Shown in pieces: positions 7,973 through 17,667 of a stretch of DNA of 64,000 nucleotides; the stretch's first letter is position 1; each line of letters opens with the position of its first letter. The notes below the pieces were generated by a model. It worked only from the letters and a program-made list of their open reading frames with translations. It was not told where the DNA came from and did no database searches. Source of the DNA: an uncultured Pirellulaceae bacterium. GTDB taxonomy: Bacteria; Planctomycetota; Planctomycetia; Pirellulales; Pirellulaceae. The stretch is from NCBI GenBank assembly GCA_937967505.1, contig CALCJM010000108.1:1-64000 (forward strand), written 5' to 3'. A program made the translations under genes and the position numbers.

Positions 7973-9316
7973 TCAGCGCCCCGGTTCGTCCTCCGTGTCT
8001 GTGTTGACGATCGAAGCGTAACATTCGTGCAATCCCCTCAAATCGTCATAGGCAGATCCATCGGGATCAATCGGCCCAACGACCGCGATTGACAAATGTC
8101 CCAGGCCCGGCAGAAACACGTTGCCTGCAATGTCATGCACGTTCTCTAGGGTGACCGCGTCGATATCTTCAAGGATCCGGCTGGCATCAATCGATTTACC
8201 GAAATGAAAATTCTGGGTGGCCAGACGTGCTACGCGATTGGGGATCACATCTGCAGCCAGGCGGCTTTGACCACGCACCTGCATTTTGGCTTTCCACAGC
8301 TCCTCTTCGCCGATCGGATTCTGGCCAACGGACATTGCTGTTAGCTCGAACAGAATGACTTGCAGCGTCGCCAGCAGATTGTCGGGGCTGGTCACCCCTT
8401 CAATCAGCAACATGCCACCGCGTTGATAGGCGATGATTTCTGAAGAAATCGCGTAAGCCATTCCGCTTTTTTCACGCACCGCACGGTAAAAACGGGAACT
8501 CATCCCGCCCCCGATGGCACAATTAACCACGTGCAGTCCATGCCGCAGCGGGCTGGTGTAATTGGGCAGCGGAATCGCAATATTGAATGTGCACTGGTTG
8601 GTATTAAGATGCGTAATCTCAACGCCGCCTCGCGCAATCGCCTCGTGCGCAGGCCGCTGAATCGAGTGGCCACGTAACGTCCAAAACGCATCTTGTGCCT
8701 GTTCGACAATGGAGTCGTGATCGGTAGCTCCCGCTGCTGCCACGATAATGCGATCAGGCGTGTAATTTTTTGAAATGAAACCGATCACATCCGAACGTGT
8801 CAGTCGGGTCACATCATCAACACGACCGGTAATCGAACCGGCCAGTGAATCGTCGCCCCACATCAGTTTTTTGATGGATTGCAATGCAAGGTGTGATGGA
8901 TGGTCGTCGTACTGGCGAATCTCTTGGCACACGACATCTTTTTCACGCTCCAACGCCGCTTCCGGGAAGCTACTGGCAACCAAAATGTCTCCCAGCAGAT
9001 CAAACGCATAACTGACATAGTCTTCCAGAACATGCGCGTAAAAGCATGTGTAATCGGGAGCGGTAAATGCCCCCAGTTGCCCGCCGGCGGTATCGATTAA
9101 TTCCGCTAATTGAGCACTGTTTCGGAGCGGGGTGCCAAGGAACAGGGCGTGTTCGCAAAGATGTGCCAACCCTGACTGGTTGGCGGATTCGTCCTGCGGT
9201 CCAGCATCAACCAATACCGAAACACCTGCACTCCCTGTGTGAGGAATGTGTTCGGTGATAACCCTGACCCCATTTTCGAGGCGGGTAAATCGGGTTTGGG
9301 GAGATGCCTGAATCAT
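7973..9316 (-). CDS. M16 family zinc metallopeptidase (pitrilysin/MPP-like)
   Basis: A 447-aa protein of the M16 insulinase/processing-peptidase family. The inverted zinc motif HxxEH is His52-Leu-Cys-Glu55-His56 (GLAHLCEHALFLGT), and the third ligand Glu132 follows 76 residues later in VVCQEIRQ, the usual spacing. The second, inactive-type half (about 220-440) contains the substrate-clamping segment with GGGMSSRFYRAVREKSGMAY. The length matches single-chain bacterial enzymes (YmxG/PqqL-like) that act on short peptides or processed proteins. There is no signal peptide, so it is probably cytosolic. The gene stands alone, with a long gap upstream and the 51-aa gene downstream. Confidence 0.93.
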   Translation of the reverse strand: MIQASPQTRFTRLENGVRVITEHIPHTGSAGVSVLVDAGPQDESANQSGLAHLCEHALFLGTPLRNSAQLAELIDTAGGQLGAFTAPDYTCFYAHVLEDYVSYAFDLLGDILVASSFPEAALEREKDVVCQEIRQYDDHPSHLALQSIKKLMWGDDSLAGSITGRVDDVTRLTRSDVIGFISKNYTPDRIIVAAAGATDHDSIVEQAQDAFWTLRGHSIQRPAHEAIARGGVEITHLNTNQCTFNIAIPLPNYTSPLRHGLHVVNCAIGGGMSSRFYRAVREKSGMAYAISSEIIAYQRGGMLLIEGVTSPDNLLATLQVILFELTAMSVGQNPIGEEELWKAKMQVRGQSRLAADVIPNRVARLATQNFHFGKSIDASRILEDIDAVTLENVHDIAGNVFLPGLGHLSIAVVGPIDPDGSAYDDLRGLHECYASIVNTDTEDEPGR

Positions 9317-9991
9317 TAAGCCAATCCGTGGTTAGTGCTGGACGCTTTGATGTCTCCTTGGACAACAGCAAAACGCTCATTCCGTTGCGAAACAGCCCCT
9401 GCGTGTCAGGTTGACTATTTCGGTCAGCGAAGTGTAGCCCACAGTTAGTGCTGGGCGATTTTGGCAAGTGCAACCGGCAAAGAAAGATCTGATTTCTGCG
9501 ATGAGAGATCGGGTTGCACGGACAGATCGTGTTCCGCAACTGTTAGCGGTCGTACCGCACAAAACTGTCGCTACTGTCGCCTGACAGCGGCATGCATCAG
9601 ACGACCTAATGAGAAAGAACAGGCCATCCCAACCACTGCGCAACTTAGGCAACTGGCAGTTAGGAATTGACCATCCGTTGGCGGCGCTGCCAGCGTCGGA
9701 GCGAAGCTGGCAGCATCGCCAACGGTAAGCTTTCAACTGCCAATCGCCTTACAATCGCCTTATATTGTTGCGATGAAACCGCCCCGCGCTCTGGAGAACG
9801 CAGTTGAGCCACCGCAGTTGAGCCACAAGTGGGCGTACCTCCAGCGATGCCGTCAACGCTACGGTAAAACTTCTGTCTATTTCAGTTTTTTATTTTGCAT
9901 TTTCTAATCCTGACCTAGGTTTCAGTAACGGGCAGGTGACTCTCCAGCCCAAAACAATCAACTCCCCGCCCAGAAAAACTTAGGTGAAACA
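9317..9991. other. Long divergent intergenic region
   Basis: 675 bases between the M16 peptidase (minus) and the plus-strand gene at 9992. It must hold the promoters of both. No RNA gene or credible ORF is seen. A short phrase, TTAGTGCTGG, occurs near 9331 and again near 9446. The element copy at 9646-9751 is listed separately. A second copy of its terminal CAATCGCCTTA follows directly at 9752-9762. The AT-rich tract around 9880-9915 is the likeliest promoter area for the downstream gene. Confidence 0.6.
9646..9751 (+). repeat. Palindromic dispersed element, copy 1
   Basis: One of seven copies in the window of a roughly 106-bp element. Its ends are inverted repeats (TAAGGCGATTGGCAGTT type). 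Inside lie CCGTTGGCG...CGCCAACGG and GCTGCCAGC...GCTGGCAGC, so the whole unit can fold as one long interrupted hairpin. No reading frame for a transposase is present. This copy has a G/A variant at the left end (TTAGGCAACTGGCAGTT) and otherwise intact arms. Confidence 0.85.
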
Positions 9992-11062
9992 GTGAACTCA
10001 TCAATACTTGTAACCGGATTCGTAGTCGTCGGTGTTGGCGCTATGGCTGTATTCTTCGCTCCGTTTGGCTCAAACGACACGTCCACTCCCGAACTGGCAG
10101 GAGCGTACCAGACAGGTAAAGTTCAGTCCGTAAAAGTTGCTGCTCCCTCCAAAGCCAACGTCAACTCCGAGGTCGACAACGAGCCTTTTGTCTGGGAAAA
10201 CACGAAGAAGCCTGTCTCTGGTTCAGATATTCTGGACGATCTTGACACGGATAAAGCTGCCGTCAAGGAAAACAACAAGCCACGCGGGTTGGCTGCCAAG
10301 CCTCAAAAGAAGCCAGTCAGCTCAAATAGTGGCATTGGCCTTGATGACCTGAACGACTCAACTGCCGACGTCGATCTGGATTCATTCTTTGGCCCGTCAC
10401 AAACAACCAAAAAACCTTTGGCGCAACCTTCTAAAAAAACTACAGAACGCCAATCGGCGGCACCGTTTGCCGACAACGTCAAAAAGACCGCACCAACAAA
10501 GCAGTTTCCCGTTGCCCCCCGGGAAATGGCACCTCAGAAGCTGGTCTCAGAGAAAGTCACTGCCAAAGCCGCTCCTCCAAAAGTATCTGAATCCAAAGCA
10601 TCTCCACTTGTCAAATCAGCACCAGTGAATGAGACGGATATGTTTACATTTTCTCCGAAGTCCAATGATGCTCCAAATTTTGCTCCGGGAGGATCACCAG
10701 AACTGGACGCCCCTGAAATCGAACCTGCGGAAAAAAGCAGCGTGGCCACCAAGCCAAAAACCGATAGCTCGGAGATCTCTGGATCGCTGCAACCGGTTGT
10801 GACCGCACCAGTCGACAAAGCACAAGTGATTTCAAAAGTGAAAATCACCAACCCGCAGGCTACCGGACTTACGGTAACCTTCCTGGTCAATGGGCAGAAA
10901 GTCGCACTTAAGCCGCGTCAATCTTATGTGATTCGCAAGGCCGATGAGGTGCAGGTAAAGTTTAGCCGCGGCGGATCATTTGGGTTTGCCGAACAATCGC
11001 TGACTGAAGGCGACTACCGCTTCAGCGTTTCGCGCGAATCGGGTTGGAACCTGATGCAGTAA
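9992..11062 (+). CDS. Membrane-anchored low-complexity protein with conserved-looking C-terminal domain
   Basis: A 356-aa protein starting at a GTG. Residues about 4-25 are one hydrophobic segment (SILVTGFVVVGVGAMAVFFA) that acts as a membrane anchor or uncleaved signal. Residues 30-270 are Lys/Pro/Ser/Asp-rich and probably disordered and periplasmic. The last 75 residues (KVKITNPQATGLTVTFLVNG onward) look like a small beta-rich domain. I do not recognise the family. The next gene on the strand is a secretin, and a terminator separates them. A helper role for the secretin, as pilotin or PilP-like proteins have, is possible from position and topology but not shown. Confidence 0.75.
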   Translation: MNSSILVTGFVVVGVGAMAVFFAPFGSNDTSTPELAGAYQTGKVQSVKVAAPSKANVNSEVDNEPFVWENTKKPVSGSDILDDLDTDKAAVKENNKPRGLAAKPQKKPVSSNSGIGLDDLNDSTADVDLDSFFGPSQTTKKPLAQPSKKTTERQSAAPFADNVKKTAPTKQFPVAPREMAPQKLVSEKVTAKAAPPKVSESKASPLVKSAPVNETDMFTFSPKSNDAPNFAPGGSPELDAPEIEPAEKSSVATKPKTDSSEISGSLQPVVTAPVDKAQVISKVKITNPQATGLTVTFLVNGQKVALKPRQSYVIRKADEVQVKFSRGGSFGFAEQSLTEGDYRFSVSRESGWNLMQ

Positions 11063-11101
11063 ATCCAGATGCCGATTACCGCAATAAAACAGCCAAACAG
11101 A

Positions 11102-11137
11102 AGCCTTCTTCACAGCGATGTGGAGAAGGCTTTCTTT
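11102..11137 (+). terminator. Intrinsic terminator after the 9992 gene
   Basis: A 13-bp stem (AGCCTTCTTCACA with TGTGGAGAAGGCT, one G-U pair), a 4-base loop GCGA, then TTCTTT. It lies 39 bases after the stop codon. Confidence 0.85.
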
Positions 11138-11441
11138 ATGGCTGCCGGGATGTGCATTACGACAAAGTGACAGCACTTTCAAATATTTTGCTTTTGTGCC
11201 AGATCGGGGTTGACCCGGTTTTCAAACGTACGTAATTACGTCCTCGCAGAGCCTTGCCGCGCAAGGTCCGCCATTGCCGAATGTCAGGCAGCAACGGTCT
11301 GCAACAACAAATCAGAGTCTGATCAGCTGAAACGGATTTCAGCGTTTGGGCAGGACGAGGAAACATGACCATGGTTGTTTCTTCCGAAGCCCGGTCATTC
11401 AAATAATTGAAAAACTAGCGTCACAAGACAAGGAGAGTTGC
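11138..11441 (+). promoter_or_regulatory. Leader region of the secretin gene with perfect palindrome
   Basis: 304 bases before the secretin GTG. It contains a perfect 12-bp palindrome, ACGTAATTACGT (11230-11241), which looks like an operator half-site pair. A TTGACC lies about 17 bases before the TAATTA core, giving a weak -35 candidate. Two small hairpins follow (CCTTGC/GCAAGG near 11254-11268 and GCTGAAA/TTTCAGC near 11325-11342). The region ends in a strong Shine-Dalgarno, AAGGAG, six bases before the GTG. No known riboswitch class is recognised. Confidence 0.4.
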
Positions 11442-14400
11442 GTGAAAGCCTCCGCGTGTTTTCAGCAGGGAATTCTGGCTTCGGCCATGATCATTTCATT
11501 GGCCATTGCATCGCCAGTGTCGTACGGGCAGACATCTGCGCCAACGCCCAGTCAGCAATATGAAACGAACTCTCCCCAGCACTGGTTGGGGCAAGCCCAA
11601 CAGATGATGGCCGAGGGACGTTTCGAAGTCGCTCAGCAGTACATCCAGCTGGCAGAGTCCATGCTTGAGAAACAGCCCAACGCTGTTTTGGAGTACTCGC
11701 CTGCAATGGCGCGGCAGCAACTGCAGGCACTAATGTCTCCGGCTACCGCCCCGGGCGAGCAGCAACCGCTGGTTCAGCAGGACCTACAATCCGCCGGAAC
11801 CGCTTTGTTGGCCGCCCGCCAGTCACTGGCCGTCGGTGATGTCGAAACGGCATTCGCAAGCGTCACCGCTGCCAAATCACTGGCGTCCGACTTCAGCCAG
11901 CTCGGTGACTCGCCGCAGGCTATTGAAGCACTGCTTCAAAAACAGGGACAGCTTGCCGACATGCGAGCTCAAGCCGACCCGGATTACAACCGCCAGGCAG
12001 CAGCGTTTCTGATGAATCAGGCTCAGACGTTGGTCAAATACAAGGACGTGCGAACGTCTCGAATGTTGGTTGAACAGGCGCAGCAGTTTCAGGTGGCCTT
12101 CACACCGGAGATGGGCGACCCTCAGCAGTTGCTGAAGGCAATTGACGCCATGACGGAATCCACACCGGAATCTGTTGCCAAAGCCACCGCAAAAAAGAAA
12201 GCTTTGAGCCTTCTGTCACAGGCGCAGCTTGCCGTTGATCAGAAGCGCTGGTCAGCCGCAACGGATTTGGTCAACCAAACCAGGGCGCTGGGCCTGTCCG
12301 ACAGTGATTATGATGTCGATCAGATTCGCCCGTGGCAACTGGAACTAAAAATTCAGAACGGTCAAAAGAACTCTGTCGCTCAAGCGTCCGCGACGGAAGA
12401 AAGTGCTTTCGCTCCCGGCGGTCAGTTTGTCGGCGACGTGGCACAGGCCGACTTTGTTCCATCAGAAGACACGACCAAAAACGTCACGGTAGCCGCGGCG
12501 TTGCCGGTCGAATCAACGCTGTCCGATGTAAAGGACGCGATGGCGCTGTACCGGTCTGGTGTTGATGCACTGAACGGGGACGACATCGGTCGCGCCGGTG
12601 AATTTTTCCGACTGGCCATGCAGCATCAGGAAGAGCTGACCCCTGCGGCCAGGATGATGATCCAGAACTTCAATTCACAAACGCCGATACGAGACGACAA
12701 TGTCATCCCGGCACAGGCGCAAAGCACACTGGACTTGGACAAAATCCGTAACGAACAGCAGGCTGCGTTCCGCAAACTCCAGTCAACGATCTACAAAGAG
12801 CGTGCTGATGCGGAGAAGCTGCTGGAGAAAAGTCCCAATCAGGCATTGGCAAAATTGACGGCCGTACGAACCCGAATTGCATCGGCCAATCTTGCACCGG
12901 AAACGCAGCGTCCATTGCTGACGCTGATTGAGCGTGACATCACAGAGATTCAGGCTTACATCGAAGAGAACCTCTCCGAGATTCTCAACGAAGAACAAAA
13001 TGAAGCGGCCAGAGATCTGGTAGAACGTCGCGCTCAACGTCGCATTGACAATGACGAACAAATCGCAAGGTTGGTCGAGGAGTACAATGTATTGATCAAT
13101 GAACGTCGTTTTGACGAAGCCGGTCGCCTTGTTCAACAGGCCAATGAACTGGCACCCGATCTGGAAGTCGTTGCCGTGATGAGCGAAAAATTCCGGGCTG
13201 AACGAAACACCCAAATCGCACTGGACATCAAAGCCCGTCGCGAGGAAGGAAACATGTATGGCATCCAGGCCGCCGAGCGAGCCGGGATTATGATGGACGA
13301 ACAGATTCCGTTACAGTTTGCCGATGCGGACGACTGGAATGAAAAATCACGGGCACGTCTCGATCGACTTGAGAACTCACGATACTCCAGTGACGCCGAA
13401 CGCAATATCTGGAGAACGCTTCGCCAAACCGAAGTGGAAGGCGAATACGTCGGTACGCTGGCCGAAGCGATGGGGCAATTGGCCAATCAGGCCGGAGTCA
13501 ATATCGTGTTTGACAACGTTGCACTGGAAGACGCCAACATCCAAACCGACCAATTGATCAATGTTCCGCTGACCAATCCGGTCAAACTGGAAAACGCGCT
13601 CAATATCATTTTGGATAACGCTCGACTGGCATTCTCCGTAGAGAACGAAGTTATCAAAGTGACCACTCCGGAATCCAAGCGTGGTAAAACCAAAGCTGAA
13701 ACGTACTACATTGGTGATCTCGTAATGCCAATGCAGGTTCGCCGGAACCCGATGGACATGATTTGGAACAACAACCCCTATCAAGGCCGCGGATACGGTA
13801 ATAACAACGGTGGCGTGATGAACGTCAATGGAGCCAATCCCTCGACCATCCCGCCTGCAGCAGGAACCAGTACCCTGGCGATGGCTCAACAGTTGGGTGG
13901 TGGAATCCAGGGGAACCCGTTCGGCGGTGCCGGCGGTGGACAACCGAATTATAGCGGACCCGCATACGGCAGCCCGGCCTACGGAGCGGTTGGTGGTGGC
14001 CAGTTGGGCGGGATCACCGAAGCTGACTTCACACCACTGATCGAACTGATTCAATCTACGATTCAGAGTGACTCGTGGGAAGACAGTGGAACAGGCGAAG
14101 GAACCATTCAGGCCTATCCGGCCAACCTTTCGTTGGTGGTCAACAATACCCAGGAAGTTCAGGACCAGATCGTTGATCTGCTGAAAAAACTGCGTGAGTT
14201 AAACGATGTGCAGATTGTCATTGAAGTACGTTTCATTACCCTGACCGACAACTTTTTCGAACGGGTTGGTATCGACTTTGACTTTGCACTCAACGACAAC
14301 ACCCCTGTCGGTGTCGATGCGGCCAATGCGGATACACTGTCGGAGAGTGGGATCATCGGACGTGTTTCAAGTGAAGGTGTTTCGGCTTCCGGCCAGCCCT

Positions 14401-15215
14401 TCCTGCCAACCGGCAACCTTGACCTGCAGTTCCTACAGTCTGGATTCCAGACGGCGGTACCTGCGGTCGGCGGCTTCGACATTGGTACAGCTGCCAGCTT
14501 CGGATTTGCCATCCTGTCCGATATCGAAGTCTACTTCTTGATTCAGGCAAGTAAGGGTAATGCTCGATCGAACGTAACCAACTCGCCAACGGTCACGATG
14601 TTCAATGGACAAAGTGCAACGGTTACCGATGGTTTCCAACGCCCTTTTGTTACCTCGGTGACTCCTGTTGTGGGTGATTTTGCGGTTGCTCATCAGCCAA
14701 TCATTACGATTCTGCCCGACGGCACCAACCTGAATGTTTCGGCGGTCGTCTCCAATGACCGCCGTTCGGTTCGGATGACTCTGGTTCCCCAGTTCACCCA
14801 GATCGGGGCTGTCGAGACCTTTACTTTTGAAGGTTCGCAGACCCGCCAAATCTCGCGTGACTCATTCCTAGACGATTTGCTGGATATTAACAATCCAGAC
14901 AACGACAATGAAGAGGTCGAGACGATCAATACTGGTGTCACGGTTCAGTTGCCTATTATCGCCACGACCTCGGTCAGCACGGTGGTTAGTGTTCCTGATG
15001 GCGGAACAATTTTGCTTGGTGGCATTAAGCGGATGACGGAATCCCGTAACGAAAACGGATTGCCGTTCCTCAGTAACATCCCCTACGTCAACCGACTGTT
15101 CAAGAACGTGGGTATCGGTCGCACAACAAGCAACCTGATGATGATGGTGACTCCACGGATCATCATTCAGGCCGAAGAAGAAGCCAAGCAGATTGGCGAT
15201 ACGACCTTGAACTAG
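11442..15215 (+). CDS. Secretin-domain outer-membrane protein (PilQ/GspD-like) with TPR-rich N-terminus
   Basis: A 1257-aa protein. The GTG at 11442 is chosen because AAGGAG lies six bases upstream and the protein then opens with a signal peptide (CFQQGILASAMIISLAIASP, cleavage near SYGQ). Residues about 40-600 are helical TPR-like repeats and a charged coiled coil. Around 690-780 is an N-domain of the STN/secretin type (LGQLANQAGVNIVFDNVALE). A Gly/Asn-rich linker follows, and the last 350 residues are the secretin barrel domain, with VSVPDGGTILLGG and FLSNIPYVNRLFKN near the end. Secretins form outer-membrane channels for type IV pili or type II secretion. With a Chp-like sensory operon 4 kb away, a pilus role is plausible. 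It is much longer than usual (600-750 aa) because of the N-terminal repeats. Confidence 0.92.
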   Translation: MKASACFQQGILASAMIISLAIASPVSYGQTSAPTPSQQYETNSPQHWLGQAQQMMAEGRFEVAQQYIQLAESMLEKQPNAVLEYSPAMARQQLQALMSPATAPGEQQPLVQQDLQSAGTALLAARQSLAVGDVETAFASVTAAKSLASDFSQLGDSPQAIEALLQKQGQLADMRAQADPDYNRQAAAFLMNQAQTLVKYKDVRTSRMLVEQAQQFQVAFTPEMGDPQQLLKAIDAMTESTPESVAKATAKKKALSLLSQAQLAVDQKRWSAATDLVNQTRALGLSDSDYDVDQIRPWQLELKIQNGQKNSVAQASATEESAFAPGGQFVGDVAQADFVPSEDTTKNVTVAAALPVESTLSDVKDAMALYRSGVDALNGDDIGRAGEFFRLAMQHQEELTPAARMMIQNFNSQTPIRDDNVIPAQAQSTLDLDKIRNEQQAAFRKLQSTIYKERADAEKLLEKSPNQALAKLTAVRTRIASANLAPETQRPLLTLIERDITEIQAYIEENLSEILNEEQNEAARDLVERRAQRRIDNDEQIARLVEEYNVLINERRFDEAGRLVQQANELAPDLEVVAVMSEKFRAERNTQIALDIKARREEGNMYGIQAAERAGIMMDEQIPLQFADADDWNEKSRARLDRLENSRYSSDAERNIWRTLRQTEVEGEYVGTLAEAMGQLANQAGVNIVFDNVALEDANIQTDQLINVPLTNPVKLENALNIILDNARLAFSVENEVIKVTTPESKRGKTKAETYYIGDLVMPMQVRRNPMDMIWNNNPYQGRGYGNNNGGVMNVNGANPSTIPPAAGTSTLAMAQQLGGGIQGNPFGGAGGGQPNYSGPAYGSPAYGAVGGGQLGGITEADFTPLIELIQSTIQSDSWEDSGTGEGTIQAYPANLSLVVNNTQEVQDQIVDLLKKLRELNDVQIVIEVRFITLTDNFFERVGIDFDFALNDNTPVGVDAANADTLSESGIIGRVSSEGVSASGQPFLPTGNLDLQFLQSGFQTAVPAVGGFDIGTAASFGFAILSDIEVYFLIQASKGNARSNVTNSPTVTMFNGQSATVTDGFQRPFVTSVTPVVGDFAVAHQPIITILPDGTNLNVSAVVSNDRRSVRMTLVPQFTQIGAVETFTFEGSQTRQISRDSFLDDLLDINNPDNDNEEVETINTGVTVQLPIIATTSVSTVVSVPDGGTILLGGIKRMTESRNENGLPFLSNIPYVNRLFKNVGIGRTTSNLMMMVTPRIIIQAEEEAKQIGDTTLN

Positions 15216-15246
15216 AATCTTTGATTCCGGTGTCAAAAAGTGAACG

Positions 15247-15275
15247 GGCTTCCACAGTTGTGGGAGCCTTTTTTT
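15247..15275 (+). terminator. Intrinsic terminator after the secretin gene
   Basis: A 10-bp stem (GGCTTCCACA with TGTGGGAGCC, one G-U pair), a 2-base centre in the drawn register, then seven T. It lies 31 bases after the stop codon. Confidence 0.88.
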
Positions 15276-15418
15276 GTTTGCCGCGATGGGCTTAAATGGC
15301 ATCCAACAGGTCGCAAATCGCCCAAACGGACCGATGATCCGTGGTGGTTTGGGGTGGACCACGGTAAAAACTGTGCGACAATGAGCGCTTAACCCGAACC
15401 CAACTGGAGCCGACTGCG

Positions 15419-15745
15419 ATGTCACCCGAACAACTGGAACTGGAAACTCAGGCCGAACAACTCAAGGCCGAAGGAAAGAACGAAGAGGCGATTACGAAAT
15501 TGCGTGAAGCGCTGGAAATTGACGAAACGTTTGCTCGCGCCCACTTGGCGTTATCGGTACTGTACAACAAAACCGAAGACTACGAAAAATCTGTCTCCCA
15601 TGCCGAACGTGCGGTCGAACTGGAACCGGAAGACACCTTCAACATGGCTGCGTTGAGCATCACGTACCAACGTGCATTCGAAGGCACACGCGACCCGATC
15701 TATATCCAGAAAGCCGAAGACGCTTTGGCTCGCGGGAACCGGTAG
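15419..15745 (+). CDS. Small TPR protein
   Basis: A 108-aa protein built of two to three tetratricopeptide repeats (EEAITKLREALEIDETFARA, then YEKSVSHAERAVELEPED). TPRs are helical scaffolds for protein-protein contacts. There is no signal peptide or membrane helix, so it is cytosolic. The sulfotransferase gene starts 13 bases after the stop, so the two are probably co-transcribed. Its partner is unknown. Confidence 0.85.
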   Translation: MSPEQLELETQAEQLKAEGKNEEAITKLREALEIDETFARAHLALSVLYNKTEDYEKSVSHAERAVELEPEDTFNMAALSITYQRAFEGTRDPIYIQKAEDALARGNR

Positions 15746-15758
15746 GACCATCCCGGTC

Positions 15759-16718
15759 ATGGCTCAGCCCGAACTCCATTTTGTAATCAGTGCGCCGCGT
15801 AGTGGTTCCACGTGGCTGACGACAGCGTTGAATTTGCACCCGAACATTTTCGCGACCGAGCACCGCTTGTTCGGTGATTTTTGTGAGGTGTGGAAGAATA
15901 ACGACGGCTCTTCCTCACCTCGAATAACGTTTGACAGCTACGCCAAAGCGTTTTCGGTGCACTATTTTTTTGAACAGTTGGGGATGAATCGCCAGCAGTT
16001 CCAAGAGGCCTTTGAACGCTCGTTTGCCAATTTTCTGGTATCCTTTGCCCGCAACCGCTCTGATAAACGAATTGTGATCGACAAAATCACCCCCTATCCG
16101 GGAACGGCGGCGATGGTGGTGCAACGTATTGGCAAACTGTTTCCGGAATCTAGGATCATCCAATTGGTCCGGGATGGCCGGGACGTTCTGACCAGTGGCA
16201 CCTACGACTGGCTGTTGAAGGACGCACACGGCACCCCACGGTACGCGTACTTTATTGAAAAACGTCCGATCGTTCTTACCCGGTTCTTCGACGATGCCGT
16301 GATCGAGAAATGGGCCAACAACTGGAACGAAACGATCGACGCATTACGGACTCCCGCCAACGCGACGATTTCCTACGAGGCGATGAAGTCCGATTTGACC
16401 ATCCCATTGAAGAAAGTGTTTCAAACGGTGGGTGCGTCTGACCAACAGGCCAACCGGGATGCTGCCATCGCAGCCACCGCCGCCACCGCATTTGAAAGTC
16501 TCAGTGGTCGCAGCGCTGGTGATTCGGGCAGCCCTACCGCCAAAGCCCGCAAGGGTGTCTCCGGGGATTGGAAACTGCACTTTACCCGCCGCGATGGGCA
16601 ACTGTTCCATGACATCGCGGGAGACGCGCTGATCGAACTGAACTATGAACCCGACGATAGCTGGGTCGCGCGACTACCGAAGACGCTGGAGATGAACGAC
16701 AATCATCCAAGCGGCTAA
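15759..16718 (+). CDS. Sulfotransferase family protein
   Basis: A 319-aa PAPS-dependent sulfotransferase. The 5'-phosphosulfate loop is near residues 10-19 (ISAPRSGSTW), and the 3'-phosphate motif is RDGRDVLTSGTYDW. These enzymes move sulfate from PAPS to hydroxyl or amino groups of carbohydrates, lipids or proteins; the acceptor cannot be told from the sequence. The ATG at 15759 (MAQPELHF) is preferred: it places the loop close to the N-terminus as in the family and leaves 13 bases after the TPR gene. Sulfated polymers are common in marine planctomycetes. Confidence 0.9.
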   Translation: MAQPELHFVISAPRSGSTWLTTALNLHPNIFATEHRLFGDFCEVWKNNDGSSSPRITFDSYAKAFSVHYFFEQLGMNRQQFQEAFERSFANFLVSFARNRSDKRIVIDKITPYPGTAAMVVQRIGKLFPESRIIQLVRDGRDVLTSGTYDWLLKDAHGTPRYAYFIEKRPIVLTRFFDDAVIEKWANNWNETIDALRTPANATISYEAMKSDLTIPLKKVFQTVGASDQQANRDAAIAATAATAFESLSGRSAGDSGSPTAKARKGVSGDWKLHFTRRDGQLFHDIAGDALIELNYEPDDSWVARLPKTLEMNDNHPSG

Positions 16719-16792
16719 CCTCGGCGCGAAGAACAGCTTGAGGCGGTTACAACAAGAGATTTTCACAATCGATTTTTAACAGGGGCATTTGG

Positions 16793-17578
16793 ATGACGCT
16801 TCCCGTATTTGATCGCCATGAGATCGCCAGAGGCTGGTTGCCGCGCTACACCGGCATGCCGGTTGATGAATTTGGTGACTACATACTGCTGACCAACTTC
16901 AGCAACTATGTTGATCAGTTTGCCGAACGATTTAACTGCAAAATCCACGGGCAGGGGCGTCCCATGCAGGCAGCGACCAATGACGACGGCCTGACGATTG
17001 TCAACTTCGGGATCGGATCACCCAATGCAGCAACCATCATGGACCTGTTAAGTGCGGTCGAACCGGAGGGGGTTCTGTTTCTGGGAAAGTGCGGCGGTTT
17101 AAAAGATACGACCGAAATCGGCAACTTTATTTTGCCCATCGCCGCAATTCGCGGTGAGGGGACCAGCATGGATTATATGCCATCGGAAGTTCCCGCGTTA
17201 CCGTCCTTCAAGCTACATAAATTTGTCTCCGACCGGCTGTTGGAAAGAAACCTGGAGTACCGCACGGGAGTGATTTACACGACCAACCGACGCCTTTGGG
17301 AGCATGATCATGTCTTCCGGGAAAAACTGGACGAACTGACCTGCATCGGTATCGACATGGAAACGGCAACGCTGTTTATCGTCGGCCATCATAACTCGAT
17401 CGCGCGCGGTGCGTTATTGCTGGTCTCCGATGTGCCAACTTCACCGGCAGGTGTCAAAACAGAAGCATCCGATGCCGCCGTCACTTCAAAGTGGGTCGAT
17501 CTGCATCTGGAGTTGGGCATTGAAGCGATGACCCGCATAGGTGAACAAGGTGAGCAAATTCGGCACTTCCGGTATTAG
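16793..17578 (+). CDS. amn: AMP nucleosidase
   Basis: A 261-aa enzyme of the PNP/UDP phosphorylase fold that splits AMP into adenine and ribose 5-phosphate (EC 3.2.2.4). Diagnostic segments are TIVNFGIGSPNAATIMDLLS, LFLGKCGGLK, RGEGTSMDYMPSEVPALPSF and the catalytic-site segment GIDMETATLF. The length matches the short bacterial form that lacks the N-terminal regulatory domain of the E. coli enzyme (about 484 aa). It is probably monocistronic, with a gap to the sulfotransferase gene. It would act in purine salvage and control of the AMP pool. Confidence 0.9.
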   Translation: MTLPVFDRHEIARGWLPRYTGMPVDEFGDYILLTNFSNYVDQFAERFNCKIHGQGRPMQAATNDDGLTIVNFGIGSPNAATIMDLLSAVEPEGVLFLGKCGGLKDTTEIGNFILPIAAIRGEGTSMDYMPSEVPALPSFKLHKFVSDRLLERNLEYRTGVIYTTNRRLWEHDHVFREKLDELTCIGIDMETATLFIVGHHNSIARGALLLVSDVPTSPAGVKTEASDAAVTSKWVDLHLELGIEAMTRIGEQGEQIRHFRY

Positions 17579-17667
17579 GTCGTGGGCAGTGCAATTTAGT
17601 TGGAGTGCATGAGAAATTTGAGAGTGGACGATGCACGGCCTATCTATGTGTGCCCATGCACGATCTA

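Noticed and set aside
9377-9736. 119-codon minus-strand frame in the gap upstream of the M16 gene
   Set aside because: It partly translates the dispersed element copy and has no protein-like features.
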